This document shows, piece by piece, positions 30,724 to 38,909 of a stretch of DNA of 64,000 nucleotides (position 1 is its first letter; the number at the start of each line of letters is the position of its first letter). This stretch comes from Cupriavidus pauculus. GTDB taxonomy: Bacteria > Pseudomonadota > Gammaproteobacteria > Burkholderiales > Burkholderiaceae. The translations under genes were made by a program, and so were the position numbers. The notes beneath the pieces are model-generated. The model made no database searches. It saw only the letters and a list, made by a program, of their open reading frames with translations, and was not told where the DNA came from. The stretch is from the NCBI RefSeq assembly GCF_008801835.1, contig NZ_VZOW01000001.1:186001-250000 (forward strand), in the 5' to 3' direction.

Positions 30724-32034
30724 TCACAGGTTGGTGAACACGTCAGTGCCGAACGTGGCGAGCCCCTCCTGGCCTGCGTAGCCAAGGTATCCGCCAAGCT
30801 GGAAGATGTCCTCCAGCGTCTTGAGCATCGAGTAATGGTTGTACTGCGTGGTCGATACCGTACCGCCCTTGATGAACGGCGACAGCAGTACGGCGCCGGT
30901 GCGGTCTCCGCCGAAGTTCTGCGTCAACAATTCGATGTCGTACGGGTAGTGCGACACGGATGCCGGGAAGGTTTGCGAGATCGGGAACGACGGTGCCGGT
31001 ACGTTCGGCCCGGCCTGCTGGTTGCAGCAGGTGTTGCCGGAGAACGCCATGGTCAGCTTCGGGGGCGTGGTCGAGTTGTCCAGCGACTGCGTGGCGTACG
31101 AGCTTTCGTCGAAATTGATGATGATCAGCCCGTCTTTCTGGTACGCCGGCGATGCCATGATCATCGGCACCCATTTCTGCAGGAATGCATCGGCGGAAAC
31201 CAGGCCGCCCGGATCGCCATTCACGCAGGTGCTGCTGCCGCCGTCGTGGCCGTCGTTGCACAGGTTTGGCGTGATGAACGTGAAGTTCCGCGTGGTGTCG
31301 ATCGACTTCAAATCATCGCTGAGCTTGTTCAGATTGACGACATTGGTGGCGCAATCGGGCGAATCGATGATCGAGTGGAAATACATGAACGGGTTGTGGC
31401 GCGTCGCGTACTGGTCGGCAGGCAGACCGCCGCTGGTAGCGGCCTGCGCAGCCTGCGTGCCGTCCGTGGTATTCAGCGCCGGATGGCCGCAGGTGGCGCT
31501 TTCACGCGACGGATCGTTGCCCATGTCTTCCATATAGCCGCGCCACGCCAGGTTGGCGGCCTTGAGCTGGTCGGGCAGGGTCTTGATCGAAGCCGGATAC
31601 ACGCACCCGGTGCCGATCGCCTGACCGTGATCGCCCATGCCGGTCAAGGCAAAGTCCTTGTAGACCATGCAGTCCATTTGCGTATCGGCGGTGATGGCTT
31701 GGCCGCTGATCATGGCGATGTAGTTGCCCAGGCTGACGTGGGTGGTGCCGAAGTACTGTTGCAGGTGTGCGCCCTGGGCCGTGAGTGTCTTGGACAAATA
31801 CAGCGCTTTCGACGTTGCAGAAAATGTCGTGGCGTAATTCTCGTTTTCCAGCGTGATCACAAACACGTGCTTGATCGACTGGATCGTCTTTGGCGCGGGC
31901 GCCACAACGGCGGGCGTGGTGTTGTCCGCCGCCTTGTTGTCGTCGGATCCGCATGCCGTGACGGCCAATGCGGCCGCTACGGCAGACAGGGCGCACAGCG
32001 CGGCCGGCCAGCGCGTGCGGAGAAGCTTGAACAT
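30724..32034 (-). CDS. Secreted phosphoesterase (phospholipase C / acid phosphatase superfamily), lipoprotein
   Basis: A 436-residue protein with signal peptide and lipobox AVTACGS. The ATG at 32034 has an AAGGA site 7 bp upstream. Characteristic pieces of the phosphoesterase family (PF04185-like) are KHVFVITLENENYATTF, THVSLGNYIAMISGQ, IINFDESSY, VLLSPFIKGG and YNHYSMLKTLEDIF, with the nucleophile region near THVSLGNY. Relatives include AcpA-type acid phosphatases and phospholipases C. Substrate not determinable here. Divergent from a TetR gene whose operator may control it. Confidence 0.88.
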   Translation of the reverse strand: MFKLLRTRWPAALCALSAVAAALAVTACGSDDNKAADNTTPAVVAPAPKTIQSIKHVFVITLENENYATTFSATSKALYLSKTLTAQGAHLQQYFGTTHVSLGNYIAMISGQAITADTQMDCMVYKDFALTGMGDHGQAIGTGCVYPASIKTLPDQLKAANLAWRGYMEDMGNDPSRESATCGHPALNTTDGTQAAQAATSGGLPADQYATRHNPFMYFHSIIDSPDCATNVVNLNKLSDDLKSIDTTRNFTFITPNLCNDGHDGGSSTCVNGDPGGLVSADAFLQKWVPMIMASPAYQKDGLIIINFDESSYATQSLDNSTTPPKLTMAFSGNTCCNQQAGPNVPAPSFPISQTFPASVSHYPYDIELLTQNFGGDRTGAVLLSPFIKGGTVSTTQYNHYSMLKTLEDIFQLGGYLGYAGQEGLATFGTDVFTNL

Positions 32035-32105
32035 GTGGAAGTCCTTGTCGTTTTTGGAAGCGCGCCGTCCCCGTTGGCTCCGGGACAGTCGCGCGGACGA
32101 CATAT

Positions 32106-32123
32106 AAACAAACTTGTATGTTT
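32106..32123. promoter_or_regulatory. Candidate TetR operator
   Basis: An 18-bp imperfect palindrome, AAACAAACTTGTATGTTT, matches its reverse complement at 14 of 18 bases. It lies about 70 bp from both the TetR and phosphoesterase start codons, in an AT-rich patch of otherwise GC-rich DNA. Size and symmetry are usual for a TetR-family site. Confidence 0.5.
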
Positions 32124-32146
32124 CTTTTGTGACATGCGACGAATTG

Positions 32147-32187
32147 GTTGAATACTCAACTTGTCGCAATGACGTTATCGCTACAAT
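32147..32187 (+). promoter_or_regulatory. Candidate tetR promoter with adjacent 14-bp inverted repeat
   Basis: GTTGA and TCAAC arms flank 4 bp at 32147-32160. Immediately after come TTGTCG (32161-32166), 15 bp, and TACAAT (32182-32187). The ATG at 32194 is only 6 bp past the -10, so transcription would begin at or next to the start codon. No ribosome site is visible, which fits a leaderless message. Confidence 0.4.
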
Positions 32188-32193
32188 CCACGC

Positions 32194-32826
32194 ATGCCGA
32201 CACAAGCCGAACGAAGCGCCTTCACACGTCAGGCGCTGATCGATGCCGCTACCACATTGCTGATCGAGCAAGGCTATGCCGCCTTTGGCGAGGCCCGCGT
32301 CTGCGAGCTCGCCGGCATCAGTCGCGGATCGCTGCGCCATCAGTTTCCGGAAGGGCGCTACGACCTGCTGCCCGCGATGGTCGAAGCTCTGCTTGATACC
32401 GAGGTCCGACGCCTGGCCGCGCTGGGCCCGATGTCGGCGCGCGTACGCCTGCACCTGATGCTGCATATGCTGGTGCAGCGCCGGCAGCGGCATACCTCGG
32501 TGGCAATCCTTGAAGTCTGGATGGCGGCACGCGGCGACCAGCGCCTGGCCGACGCCGTTGGGCCGCTGCTGGCCACGGTGCCAGAGCGGCTTTTCGGCCA
32601 GGGCCCGTCCGACAAGTCGTATCCCGAGGTGCTGGCGTTGCGGTTGTTCCTGCACGGCGCCACGCTGCACAGCTTCGCTGCCGACTACAGCCGCGACCGG
32701 CTGGTCGAATCGGTGCAATGGCTGCTCGGGCGGTTGCAGGCGCCGCCGGAATTGCCCGATGTGCTGGCGCGCATCGCCGCGATGCAGCGCCAGGCCGGGG
32801 CGGCGTCCACGTCGGCCGTTTCCTGA
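32194..32826 (+). CDS. TetR/AcrR family transcriptional regulator
   Basis: A 210-residue regulator. The N-terminal helix-turn-helix includes LIDAATTLLIEQGYAAF and VCELAGISRGSLRHQFPEGR, a variant of the family recognition helix. The C-terminal ligand domain is divergent. It faces the secreted phosphoesterase gene across 159 bp that contain an 18-bp palindrome, so the likely targets are itself and the phosphoesterase-peroxidase pair. The ligand is unknown. Confidence 0.9.
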   Translation: MPTQAERSAFTRQALIDAATTLLIEQGYAAFGEARVCELAGISRGSLRHQFPEGRYDLLPAMVEALLDTEVRRLAALGPMSARVRLHLMLHMLVQRRQRHTSVAILEVWMAARGDQRLADAVGPLLATVPERLFGQGPSDKSYPEVLALRLFLHGATLHSFAADYSRDRLVESVQWLLGRLQAPPELPDVLARIAAMQRQAGAASTSAVS

Positions 32827-32853
32827 TTCTTCCGACCGCTCCGTAAATACTTT

Positions 32854-32910
32854 ACTAAAGTTCTTGCTTAACTATCGCGCGTCGATATACTAAAGGACAT
32901 GCTTAACTAT
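32854..32910 (+). promoter_or_regulatory. arsR promoter overlapped by two 22-bp direct repeats
   Basis: ACTAAAGTTCTTGCTTAACT plus AT (32854-32875) and ACTAAAGGACATGCTTAACT plus AT (32889-32910) match at 19 of 22 bases, 35 bp apart. Each copy is itself a weak inverted repeat. TTGCTT (32864-32869) and TATACT (32886-32891), 16 bp apart, form a good promoter; the first repeat covers the -35 and the second the -10 end and the ATG. This is the arrangement expected for autorepression by ArsR. Confidence 0.6.
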
Positions 32911-33264
32911 TCCACTTCTCCGGATCCGCTTGATGCAACCTTTCAGGCGTTGGCAGACACCACGCGGCGCACGATGCTTGCGCAACTGGCTCGCGGGCCG
33001 CTGTCGGTGACTGAACTGGCGCGGCCGCTGGCCATGTCGCTGCCGGCCGTAATGCAGCACCTGTCCGTGCTGGAACAGGCCGGGCTGGTCAACACGCAGA
33101 AAGTGGGGCGGGTGCGCACCTGCCGAATGGCGCCACATGCGCTAAGCGAGGCCGAGCAATGGATCACCGCGCGGCGCGCGGAATGGGAAGGCCATTTCGA
33201 TCGACTGGGCGAGTACCTGGAAACCATGAAAAAGGAGGCAGCATCCGATGGCAACCGCAACTGA
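32899..33264 (+). CDS. ArsR family transcriptional regulator
   Basis: A 121-residue winged-helix repressor. Typical segments are DATFQALADTTRRTMLAQL, LSVTELARPLAMSLPAVMQH as recognition helix, and LSVLEQAGLVNTQKVGRVRTC. It lacks the CVC metal-binding motif of arsenic sensors, and it belongs to the subgroup linked to SRPBCC proteins. It overlaps the next gene by 17 bp. The direct repeats across its promoter suggest self-repression. Confidence 0.92.
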   Translation: MLNYSTSPDPLDATFQALADTTRRTMLAQLARGPLSVTELARPLAMSLPAVMQHLSVLEQAGLVNTQKVGRVRTCRMAPHALSEAEQWITARRAEWEGHFDRLGEYLETMKKEAASDGNRN

Positions 33265-34231
33265 AACGCGCGAAGCCGCGCAACAGCGTCAAGACCCGAG
33301 CCCATCCCTGACCGTATCGCGCGCCTTCAATGCGCCGCGCGATCTGGTGTTCAAGGCATGGAGCGCCGCAGAACACCTGAAGCAGTGGTTTTGCCCGCAG
33401 GGATACACCGTGCCTGAGTGCGAGATCGATTTCCATCCCGGCGGCAAGTTCGACCTCTGCATGCGGTCGCAAGGCGGCGAGTCCGAGCACTGGATTCGCG
33501 GGCACTACGTCGAAATCATGCCGCACGCGCGCTTGGTGATCGACATGTCCGTAGTGACCACCGAGGGCAAGCCGCTGTTCAACGCTCACACCGCGGTCGG
33601 CTTTGAAACCATCTGCGGCGGCACCGAAATGACGGTGACCCAGCAATACACCTTGCTCGATGCCACGGCGGGCGATTTCACGCGCGGCGCGGAGCAAGGC
33701 TGGTTACAGACGCTGGACCGGCTGGAAAAGACGGTTGCGCGGATCAGCGCGGAAACACCGCCGCGGTCCGTGGCGCACAGCACGTTCTCGATCCAGCGCA
33801 CCTACGACGCACCGCCGGCGCTGGTATTCCGCGCGCTGAGCGATCCGGCGGCAAAGGGCCAGTGGTTTCATGGTGGTTCAGGCTATACAGAGGTGTCGCG
33901 CTCGATGGATGTACGGCCCGGCGGGCGCGAGCATCTGCAGGGCAAGTGGGACAACGGCATGGTGTCGACGTTCGATGCCGTGTATTTCGACGTGATCCCC
34001 AACGAGCGGCTGGTCTACAGCTATGAGATGCACATGGGCGCGCGCAAGATCTCGGTGTCGCTGGCCACGTTCGAGATCAAGCCGGCCGGTCAAGGCACGC
34101 AGCTTACGCTGACCGAGCATGGTGCGTTTCTCGATGGCTATGACGATGCCGGATCGCGCGAACACGGGATGGGCCTGTTGCTCGACGCGCTTGGCGCATG
34201 GGCAACGGAGCAGGCAAAGCGCCCGGGCTGA
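33248..34231 (+). CDS. Tandem SRPBCC (AHSA1-like) domain protein
   Basis: A 327-residue protein made of two START-like helix-grip domains, about 18-165 and 178-322. Each opens with a related segment: VSRAFNAPRDLVFKAWS in the first, IQRTYDAPPALVFRALSDP in the second. Both contain the WF hydrophobic cap (QWFCPQGY, QWFHGGSGY). The usual ArsR-linked proteins have one domain, so this looks like a fusion or duplication of two such genes. Such domains bind hydrophobic ligands, and a natural idea is that the ligand or its fate relates to the ArsR regulator. Function otherwise unknown. Confidence 0.88.
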   Translation: MATATETREAAQQRQDPSPSLTVSRAFNAPRDLVFKAWSAAEHLKQWFCPQGYTVPECEIDFHPGGKFDLCMRSQGGESEHWIRGHYVEIMPHARLVIDMSVVTTEGKPLFNAHTAVGFETICGGTEMTVTQQYTLLDATAGDFTRGAEQGWLQTLDRLEKTVARISAETPPRSVAHSTFSIQRTYDAPPALVFRALSDPAAKGQWFHGGSGYTEVSRSMDVRPGGREHLQGKWDNGMVSTFDAVYFDVIPNERLVYSYEMHMGARKISVSLATFEIKPAGQGTQLTLTEHGAFLDGYDDAGSREHGMGLLLDALGAWATEQAKRPG

Positions 34232-34242
34232 GCACGCGATCG

Positions 34243-34274
34243 AAAAAAAGCCGCGCCCGGAAATCGGGCGCGGC
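34243..34274 (-). terminator. Rho-independent terminator for the small repeat protein gene
   Basis: On the minus strand a perfect 10-bp GC stem (GCCGCGCCCG / CGGGCGCGGC at 34250-34259 and 34265-34274) with a 5-base loop is followed by seven T. It lies 54 bp past the stop of the gene at 34328-34645. Confidence 0.85.
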
Positions 34275-34327
34275 ACAAGGTCTCAAGAAAACGAAGCAGT
34301 AATGCGAGCGTGGAGGGCGTGAGCCCG

Positions 34328-34645
34328 TCAGGCGGTATGCGCCGGCGGGGCGGAAACGCCATGCAGGTCCATGCCGGCCAGGTTCATCGCCGCGGTACCG
34401 TGGGCGCCATCGGTATAGACGTCGCGTTTGCCCAGCGCGTTGGCGCCGTCCGTATAAACGTCGCGCTTGCCGATGGCGTTGGCGCCTTCGGTGTAGACGT
34501 CGCGCGTGCCGTTGTGCGTCGCGTAGCCGTAGCGGTCGGCCGGAACGCCGCGGTCTTGCATGCCCTGGCTGGTTTGCGCCGAGGCCAATGTGCAGGCGCA
34601 GAGCATCGTGGTAGCAAGCAGGGTCTTGATCGTGTAGTTGTGCAT
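34328..34645 (-). CDS. Small secreted protein with 13-residue tandem repeats
   Basis: A 105-residue protein with a signal peptide (MHNYTIKTLLATTMLCACTL, cleavage likely after ASA at residue 23). The mature part carries about three copies of RDVYTDGANALGK between residues 48 and 83. The codons of the copies are nearly identical, so the repeat is recent. I chose the ATG at 34645 because it starts the signal peptide; frames open farther upstream do not. A strong terminator follows. Function unknown. The repeat might serve as an envelope adhesion or surface motif, but nothing proves it. Confidence 0.75.
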   Translation of the reverse strand: MHNYTIKTLLATTMLCACTLASAQTSQGMQDRGVPADRYGYATHNGTRDVYTEGANAIGKRDVYTDGANALGKRDVYTDGAHGTAAMNLAGMDLHGVSAPPAHTA

Positions 34646-34808
34646 GTGGATCTTCAACTGATTGGGTGGACGGCGCATCGTGCGGGGGTGGGGAGTGGTG
34701 ATGCGCCGTCCTGGACGCCTTGTGGGCGATGTCGCATCGGAGTGGTGCGGCACGGGACGAAGTGTAGTCACGCCGCATCATTCATGTGATGATTTAAAAA
34801 TCAATTTT

Positions 34809-36737
34809 TCATTCGATTTTTTCATGTGTCTGCAACGTGACGTCAAGCACGGTCAGCGCGCTGGCAACGTCGGCGGCCAGGTTCCGATCCTGCAGGCAGG
34901 CCATTTCGGCTAACGACGCCTGAATCCACGGATGCAGCGCCGGCGGCACGACCAGAGGCGCTCCCGACTTCACGCGCGCGCGGAAATGCCGTGCCACGAT
35001 GCTCAGGACGCGACGGACGGGTTTGCGCGCGTGGGGCGGCAGCGCCGGCAACGCGCGCTGCAACGCGAGCGTGCAATAGCCGATCTGCAATTCGGTGAAA
35101 CCGTCCGATGCAATGCGTCCCCGGCTGGCGCCGAGCCGGGGCATCAATTGCCCCAGTCGGTCGAACATGCGCGCACCAACCTGGGTGTGAGTGTCGGCGC
35201 CGCGCCGGGTAGCCGCACGCGCAAGGTCCTGCCAACTGGCGCGAATCAGCCGGCGGGCCGCCACATGGGCGCCAAACGGACGGGCCAGCATCGCCCACAG
35301 CGGCGCGAATACCATTGCCGCGGCGTTGGCCAGATTGGCGTTGAAGAGCCCGACGAAATTGACGTCATAGACGCTCTGCACATTGGCGAATGACGCCGTA
35401 TTGACCGACAGCAGCATCGCGATCAGATTGAAGCCGGGTCGCGTGATCAGCATGCCGATGCCGAGGTACGGCACGGCCAGCATGCCCGTGAGCGCTTCGA
35501 AGGTCTGCGCATGCGGGATGACCAGGAACAGATAGAACGACGAGATCAGCAGGCAGACGGTGGCCCAACGGATAAATGACCTGGCCACCGGGCGCGGCTC
35601 GTCGATCGTGGCAAAGAAGCAGCAGGCGATTGCCGCTACCGCCACCGGGCCGCCGCCATCCTCCCAGCCTGAAAAGATCCACAGCAGCCCAGCGCAGAAC
35701 ACGGCAAGCCCAGCCGAGGCCGCGCCGAACAACAGCATCGCGTGATCGTGGTACAGCGCCTGCGCGTCTGCGGCTTCAGCGGCCTCAGTCGCCTGGGTGG
35801 CCCCGCTTGCCGCAAGCGACTCGGACCGTGACGTGCCGTTGTGATCGCCGATGGCTCGCTGCAGGGCGATGCAAGACTGCATCAACGCATCCTGGCGGGT
35901 TTGCAGATAGGCGGCGGTCTCTGCCAGCGCCGTGTGCGACAGCTTATGTCCGGGCTCGCCGCGCATCGCATGCAGCACGCTTTCCCAACCGGACAGCACG
36001 GGCATCAGACGCGACATCCGCGCCCGTAACGCGCGCGCGTGCGACAGCGTCTGCTGGCTGCCGGCGTCGAATGACATCTGCGCGATCAACTGGTCCAGCG
36101 CCAGCATGTCCGCCGCCAGCCGGTGGCGGCTGGCGGCCGCGCGGGGATTGGCGCGCACGATATCGGCAGCCCAGGCCGCGGCGTCATCGAGCCAGACTTG
36201 CGTGCGTTCGCGCAGCGCGCTGGCCACGTTGGCGGGAAACACGATGGCCCCAACCAGCGCGGCGCAGACAATGCCGATCACGATTTCCTCGATGCGCGCC
36301 ACGGCAATGTCGAAGATGTCGGCGGGGTGCATCACGGCCGGCAGCGCCACGATCGGCAATGTATAGGCTGCCAGCAAGAACACATAGCTGCGCGGCGACC
36401 GCTGCAGCAGCGACAGGTAGACCAGCAGCATGATCCATAGCGCTATCGCACCCATCAGCACGATCGGCATGTTCACCAACTGCGGCACCGTGACGACCGC
36501 GGCGGTGGCGCCCAGCAATGTCCCGAGCACGCGGTAGGTCGCCTTCGAGCGCGTGGCGCCGGTCAGCGGATTGGAGACGAAATAGACGGTGGCCATGGCC
36601 CAGAAAGGGCGCGGCAGTCCGAAAAACAGCGCGATATACAGCGCCAGCATCGCGGCCGCGAATGCCTTCAGCGAAAACAGCCACTGTCGGGCATGCGGCC
36701 AGCCAGCCATGGTTGTGATGTGCCGGTGGTCCGGCAT
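34809..36737 (-). CDS. FUSC/AaeB-like aromatic acid efflux protein
   Basis: A 642-residue membrane protein with two blocks of hydrophobic helices (about 25-180 and 355-500) separated by soluble parts, the fusaric-acid-resistance layout. N-terminal segments include FGLPRPFWAMATVYFVSNPL and GTLLGATAAVVTVP. I use the ATG at 36737; a TTG at 36767 adds ten residues. Relatives export hydroxylated aromatic acids across the inner membrane, usually with AaeA- and AaeX-like partners, which are absent here. It faces a LysR gene, the arrangement of AaeR-AaeXAB. Confidence 0.87.
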   Translation of the reverse strand: MPDHRHITTMAGWPHARQWLFSLKAFAAAMLALYIALFFGLPRPFWAMATVYFVSNPLTGATRSKATYRVLGTLLGATAAVVTVPQLVNMPIVLMGAIALWIMLLVYLSLLQRSPRSYVFLLAAYTLPIVALPAVMHPADIFDIAVARIEEIVIGIVCAALVGAIVFPANVASALRERTQVWLDDAAAWAADIVRANPRAAASRHRLAADMLALDQLIAQMSFDAGSQQTLSHARALRARMSRLMPVLSGWESVLHAMRGEPGHKLSHTALAETAAYLQTRQDALMQSCIALQRAIGDHNGTSRSESLAASGATQATEAAEAADAQALYHDHAMLLFGAASAGLAVFCAGLLWIFSGWEDGGGPVAVAAIACCFFATIDEPRPVARSFIRWATVCLLISSFYLFLVIPHAQTFEALTGMLAVPYLGIGMLITRPGFNLIAMLLSVNTASFANVQSVYDVNFVGLFNANLANAAAMVFAPLWAMLARPFGAHVAARRLIRASWQDLARAATRRGADTHTQVGARMFDRLGQLMPRLGASRGRIASDGFTELQIGYCTLALQRALPALPPHARKPVRRVLSIVARHFRARVKSGAPLVVPPALHPWIQASLAEMACLQDRNLAADVASALTVLDVTLQTHEKIE

Positions 36738-36802
36738 TGTGGTGAATAGGAGGGCGTAGGACGGCAAGTGTAGCCCCGCTGCAAATATTCACGTCATGAT
36801 TT

Positions 36803-36829
36803 AAAATTCCAGCTTCTATTCGGAATATT
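36803..36829. promoter_or_regulatory. Candidate LysR-type operator between FUSC and LysR genes
   Basis: ATTCC-N11-GGAAT (36806-36826) is a perfect inverted repeat; extended arms AAAATTCC and GGAATATT pair at 7 of 8 positions. It lies 17 bp before the LysR ATG and within the divergent intergenic space. Spacing and symmetry are those of a LysR box. Confidence 0.55.
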
Positions 36830-36843
36830 CATGGAATGCGCTC

Positions 36844-37740
36844 ATGCCGATCGATATCCGCGCGCTTCGCTACTTCGTTGAAACGGCTCGACTGAAGAGC
36901 TTCACGCAGGCCGCGGCGTCGCTCTATGTCACGCAGTCAACCATCAGCAAGATGGTCAAGCAACTGGAAGACGAGGTTGGACAACCGCTGTTGATTCGGG
37001 AAGGCAAGACCGTGCGGCTGACCGACGTGGGCCGTGTGGTGTATGACCGGGGCCAGGAAGCGCTGGGTGTGGTACATCGGCTGACGCTCGAGGTGGCTGA
37101 CCTGTCGTCGCTCGGGCGCGGACAGTTGACCGTCGGCATCCCGCCGATGGTGAACCTGTTTTTCTCGCCAGCGGTCAGCGCGTTCCGCAAGCGGTATCCC
37201 AATCTGCAGTTGATTCTCTCCGAGCATGGCGGGCAGGTGGTGGAGCAGCAGGTGGCAAGCGGGGAACTGGAAGTGGGCGCCACGGTATTGCCCGGCGACA
37301 GCGGCCTGCAGCTGGAAACGCGCGCGTTTGCGAAATATCCGATCTGGGCGGTCGGGCCGCATCGCGCGGCGTGGGCCAGTGGACGCACCGTCACGCTCGA
37401 AGCGCTGCGCCACGAGCCGCTGATCCTGTTGACCGAAGATTTCTCGCTGACGCGCAAGCTGCGTCAGGCGTTTATGGAGGCCCGCATCGATCCGCATGTG
37501 GTGGCGCAAAGCGGCCACTGGGATTTCCTCGCGTCGATGGCCGCCGCCGGGCTTGGCACGACGTTCCTGCCCGAGCCGCTGCTGTCGCGGCTGGAAACGC
37601 GCGACAAGTTGGCCGTAGCACGGCTGACGGAGCCGACCATGGACTGGGCGCTGGCCCATATCTGGTCGCCGGGGCGCTATCTATCGCACGCGGCGCGCGC
37701 GTGGCTCGCCGTGTGCGAGGAAGTTATGGGCCAGGCCTAG
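36844..37740 (+). CDS. LysR family transcriptional regulator
   Basis: A 298-residue LTTR. The helix-turn-helix is in LRYFVETARLKSFTQAAASL and QSTISKMVKQLEDEVGQPLL; the C-terminal two-lobed co-inducer domain begins near residue 90 (GRGQLTVGIPPMVNLFFSP). It is divergent from the FUSC exporter and probably controls it in response to an aromatic acid. Its TAG stop at 37738-37740 shares the palindromic CTAG with the stop of the convergent permease gene. Confidence 0.93.
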   Translation: MPIDIRALRYFVETARLKSFTQAAASLYVTQSTISKMVKQLEDEVGQPLLIREGKTVRLTDVGRVVYDRGQEALGVVHRLTLEVADLSSLGRGQLTVGIPPMVNLFFSPAVSAFRKRYPNLQLILSEHGGQVVEQQVASGELEVGATVLPGDSGLQLETRAFAKYPIWAVGPHRAAWASGRTVTLEALRHEPLILLTEDFSLTRKLRQAFMEARIDPHVVAQSGHWDFLASMAAAGLGTTFLPEPLLSRLETRDKLAVARLTEPTMDWALAHIWSPGRYLSHAARAWLAVCEEVMGQA

Positions 37741-38903
37741 CGCGCCCGCAGCGCGTCGACGATATTGAGCCGCGACGCGCGCAACGCCGGCAGGAACCCG
37801 CCAATCCAGCCCATCGCCATCGAAAACAACAGCGTCTTGGCGACGATTGCCGGCGTCAGCAGGAAGCGGAACGACAACTCGGAGAAGGTCTGGAAATTTG
37901 TGGTCGAGAACGATGCAAACTGCATCAGCGACGCACAAAGCAGCCCCGCGACACCGCCAACCAGCCCCAGCAATCCCGCTTCGATCAGGAATGCCATCAG
38001 CACACTCTTGCGCTGGAATCCCAACGCGCGCAGCGTGCCGATCTCGCCGACGCGATTGGCCACCGACGCGTACATCGTGATCATCGCCCCGATCATCGCC
38101 GCCACCGAAAAGATCGTGGTCAGCGTCAGCCCCAGAATATTGATGAATGCCGACAGCGCCTTGGACTGGTCGCTGTAGAACTGCTGCTCGCGCTTCGCTT
38201 CGTTGGCCAGTCGCGGATCGACATCGATGTCGGTGCGGAACTTGTCGAAGGCGTCGGTTTCGGTCAGCCGTACCACCATCGACGAATAGGAGGTGCGCCG
38301 GAACGATTGCATCAACTGGTCCACATCGCCCCAGATCTCGGAATCGAAGCCGCTGCCGCCGGCGTCGAAATGGCCCACTACGGTCCAGTCGCGCTGCGCA
38401 AAGCGCAGATGATCGCCCACGCGCACGTTGCCGTAGCCCTTGGCGATGCCGCTGCCGACGATGATTTCCGCCGACCCCGGCTTGAACACCCGGCCCTCGG
38501 TCAGCCGGATCTGCGGGCGCATCGATACACCCAGCGGCGATACGCCGCGAATCACCACGTTCGACGGGGTCTGAGAGCCGGCCTTGGTCAGCGAGATCAG
38601 CACCACGGCCTCGCGCGACGACGTCGGACGGCCTTCCGATGTGAGCGCCACGGACGGATGCATTTCCATCGCGGCCGCCTGGTCGCGCGTGATCGAACTC
38701 TGGATTTCCGTTTCGGCGCCTTTGCGGATCACTACGACGTTGTCGCGCTCGCCGGTGGTCACCAGCGTCTGCTTCAGGCCAGCATCGAGCATCAGCATGG
38801 TGGCGAAGACAAATACCACCAGCGCCAGCCCGCCGGCGGTCAGCGCCGTGGTCAGGCGCCGGGCCCACACGTTGCGCGCGATGTATTGGAGCGGAATCGC
38901 CAT
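37737..38903 (-). CDS. ABC transporter permease (MacB/FtsX-like)
   Basis: A 388-residue permease with an N-terminal transmembrane helix (about 15-37), a large periplasmic domain and three C-terminal helices, the FtsX topology. It is the last gene of the export operon, 6 bp downstream of a second permease. A heterodimer of the two permeases with the ATPase is likely, as in DevBCA exporters. Its stop overlaps the LysR stop. Confidence 0.9.
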   Translation of the reverse strand: MAIPLQYIARNVWARRLTTALTAGGLALVVFVFATMLMLDAGLKQTLVTTGERDNVVVIRKGAETEIQSSITRDQAAAMEMHPSVALTSEGRPTSSREAVVLISLTKAGSQTPSNVVIRGVSPLGVSMRPQIRLTEGRVFKPGSAEIIVGSGIAKGYGNVRVGDHLRFAQRDWTVVGHFDAGGSGFDSEIWGDVDQLMQSFRRTSYSSMVVRLTETDAFDKFRTDIDVDPRLANEAKREQQFYSDQSKALSAFINILGLTLTTIFSVAAMIGAMITMYASVANRVGEIGTLRALGFQRKSVLMAFLIEAGLLGLVGGVAGLLCASLMQFASFSTTNFQTFSELSFRFLLTPAIVAKTLLFSMAMGWIGGFLPALRASRLNIVDALRAR

Positions 38904-38909
38904 CTGCGC

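Noticed and set aside
30151..32151. Plus-strand frame of 666 codons opposite the phosphoesterase
   Set aside because: Composition is shadow-like; the opposite strand encodes a signal peptide and full phosphoesterase family motifs.
34771..34826. AT-rich tract with ATCAT/ATGAT arms at the FUSC 3' end
   Set aside because: Most of the run codes for the last FUSC residues, and no T-run follows the stem on the minus strand.
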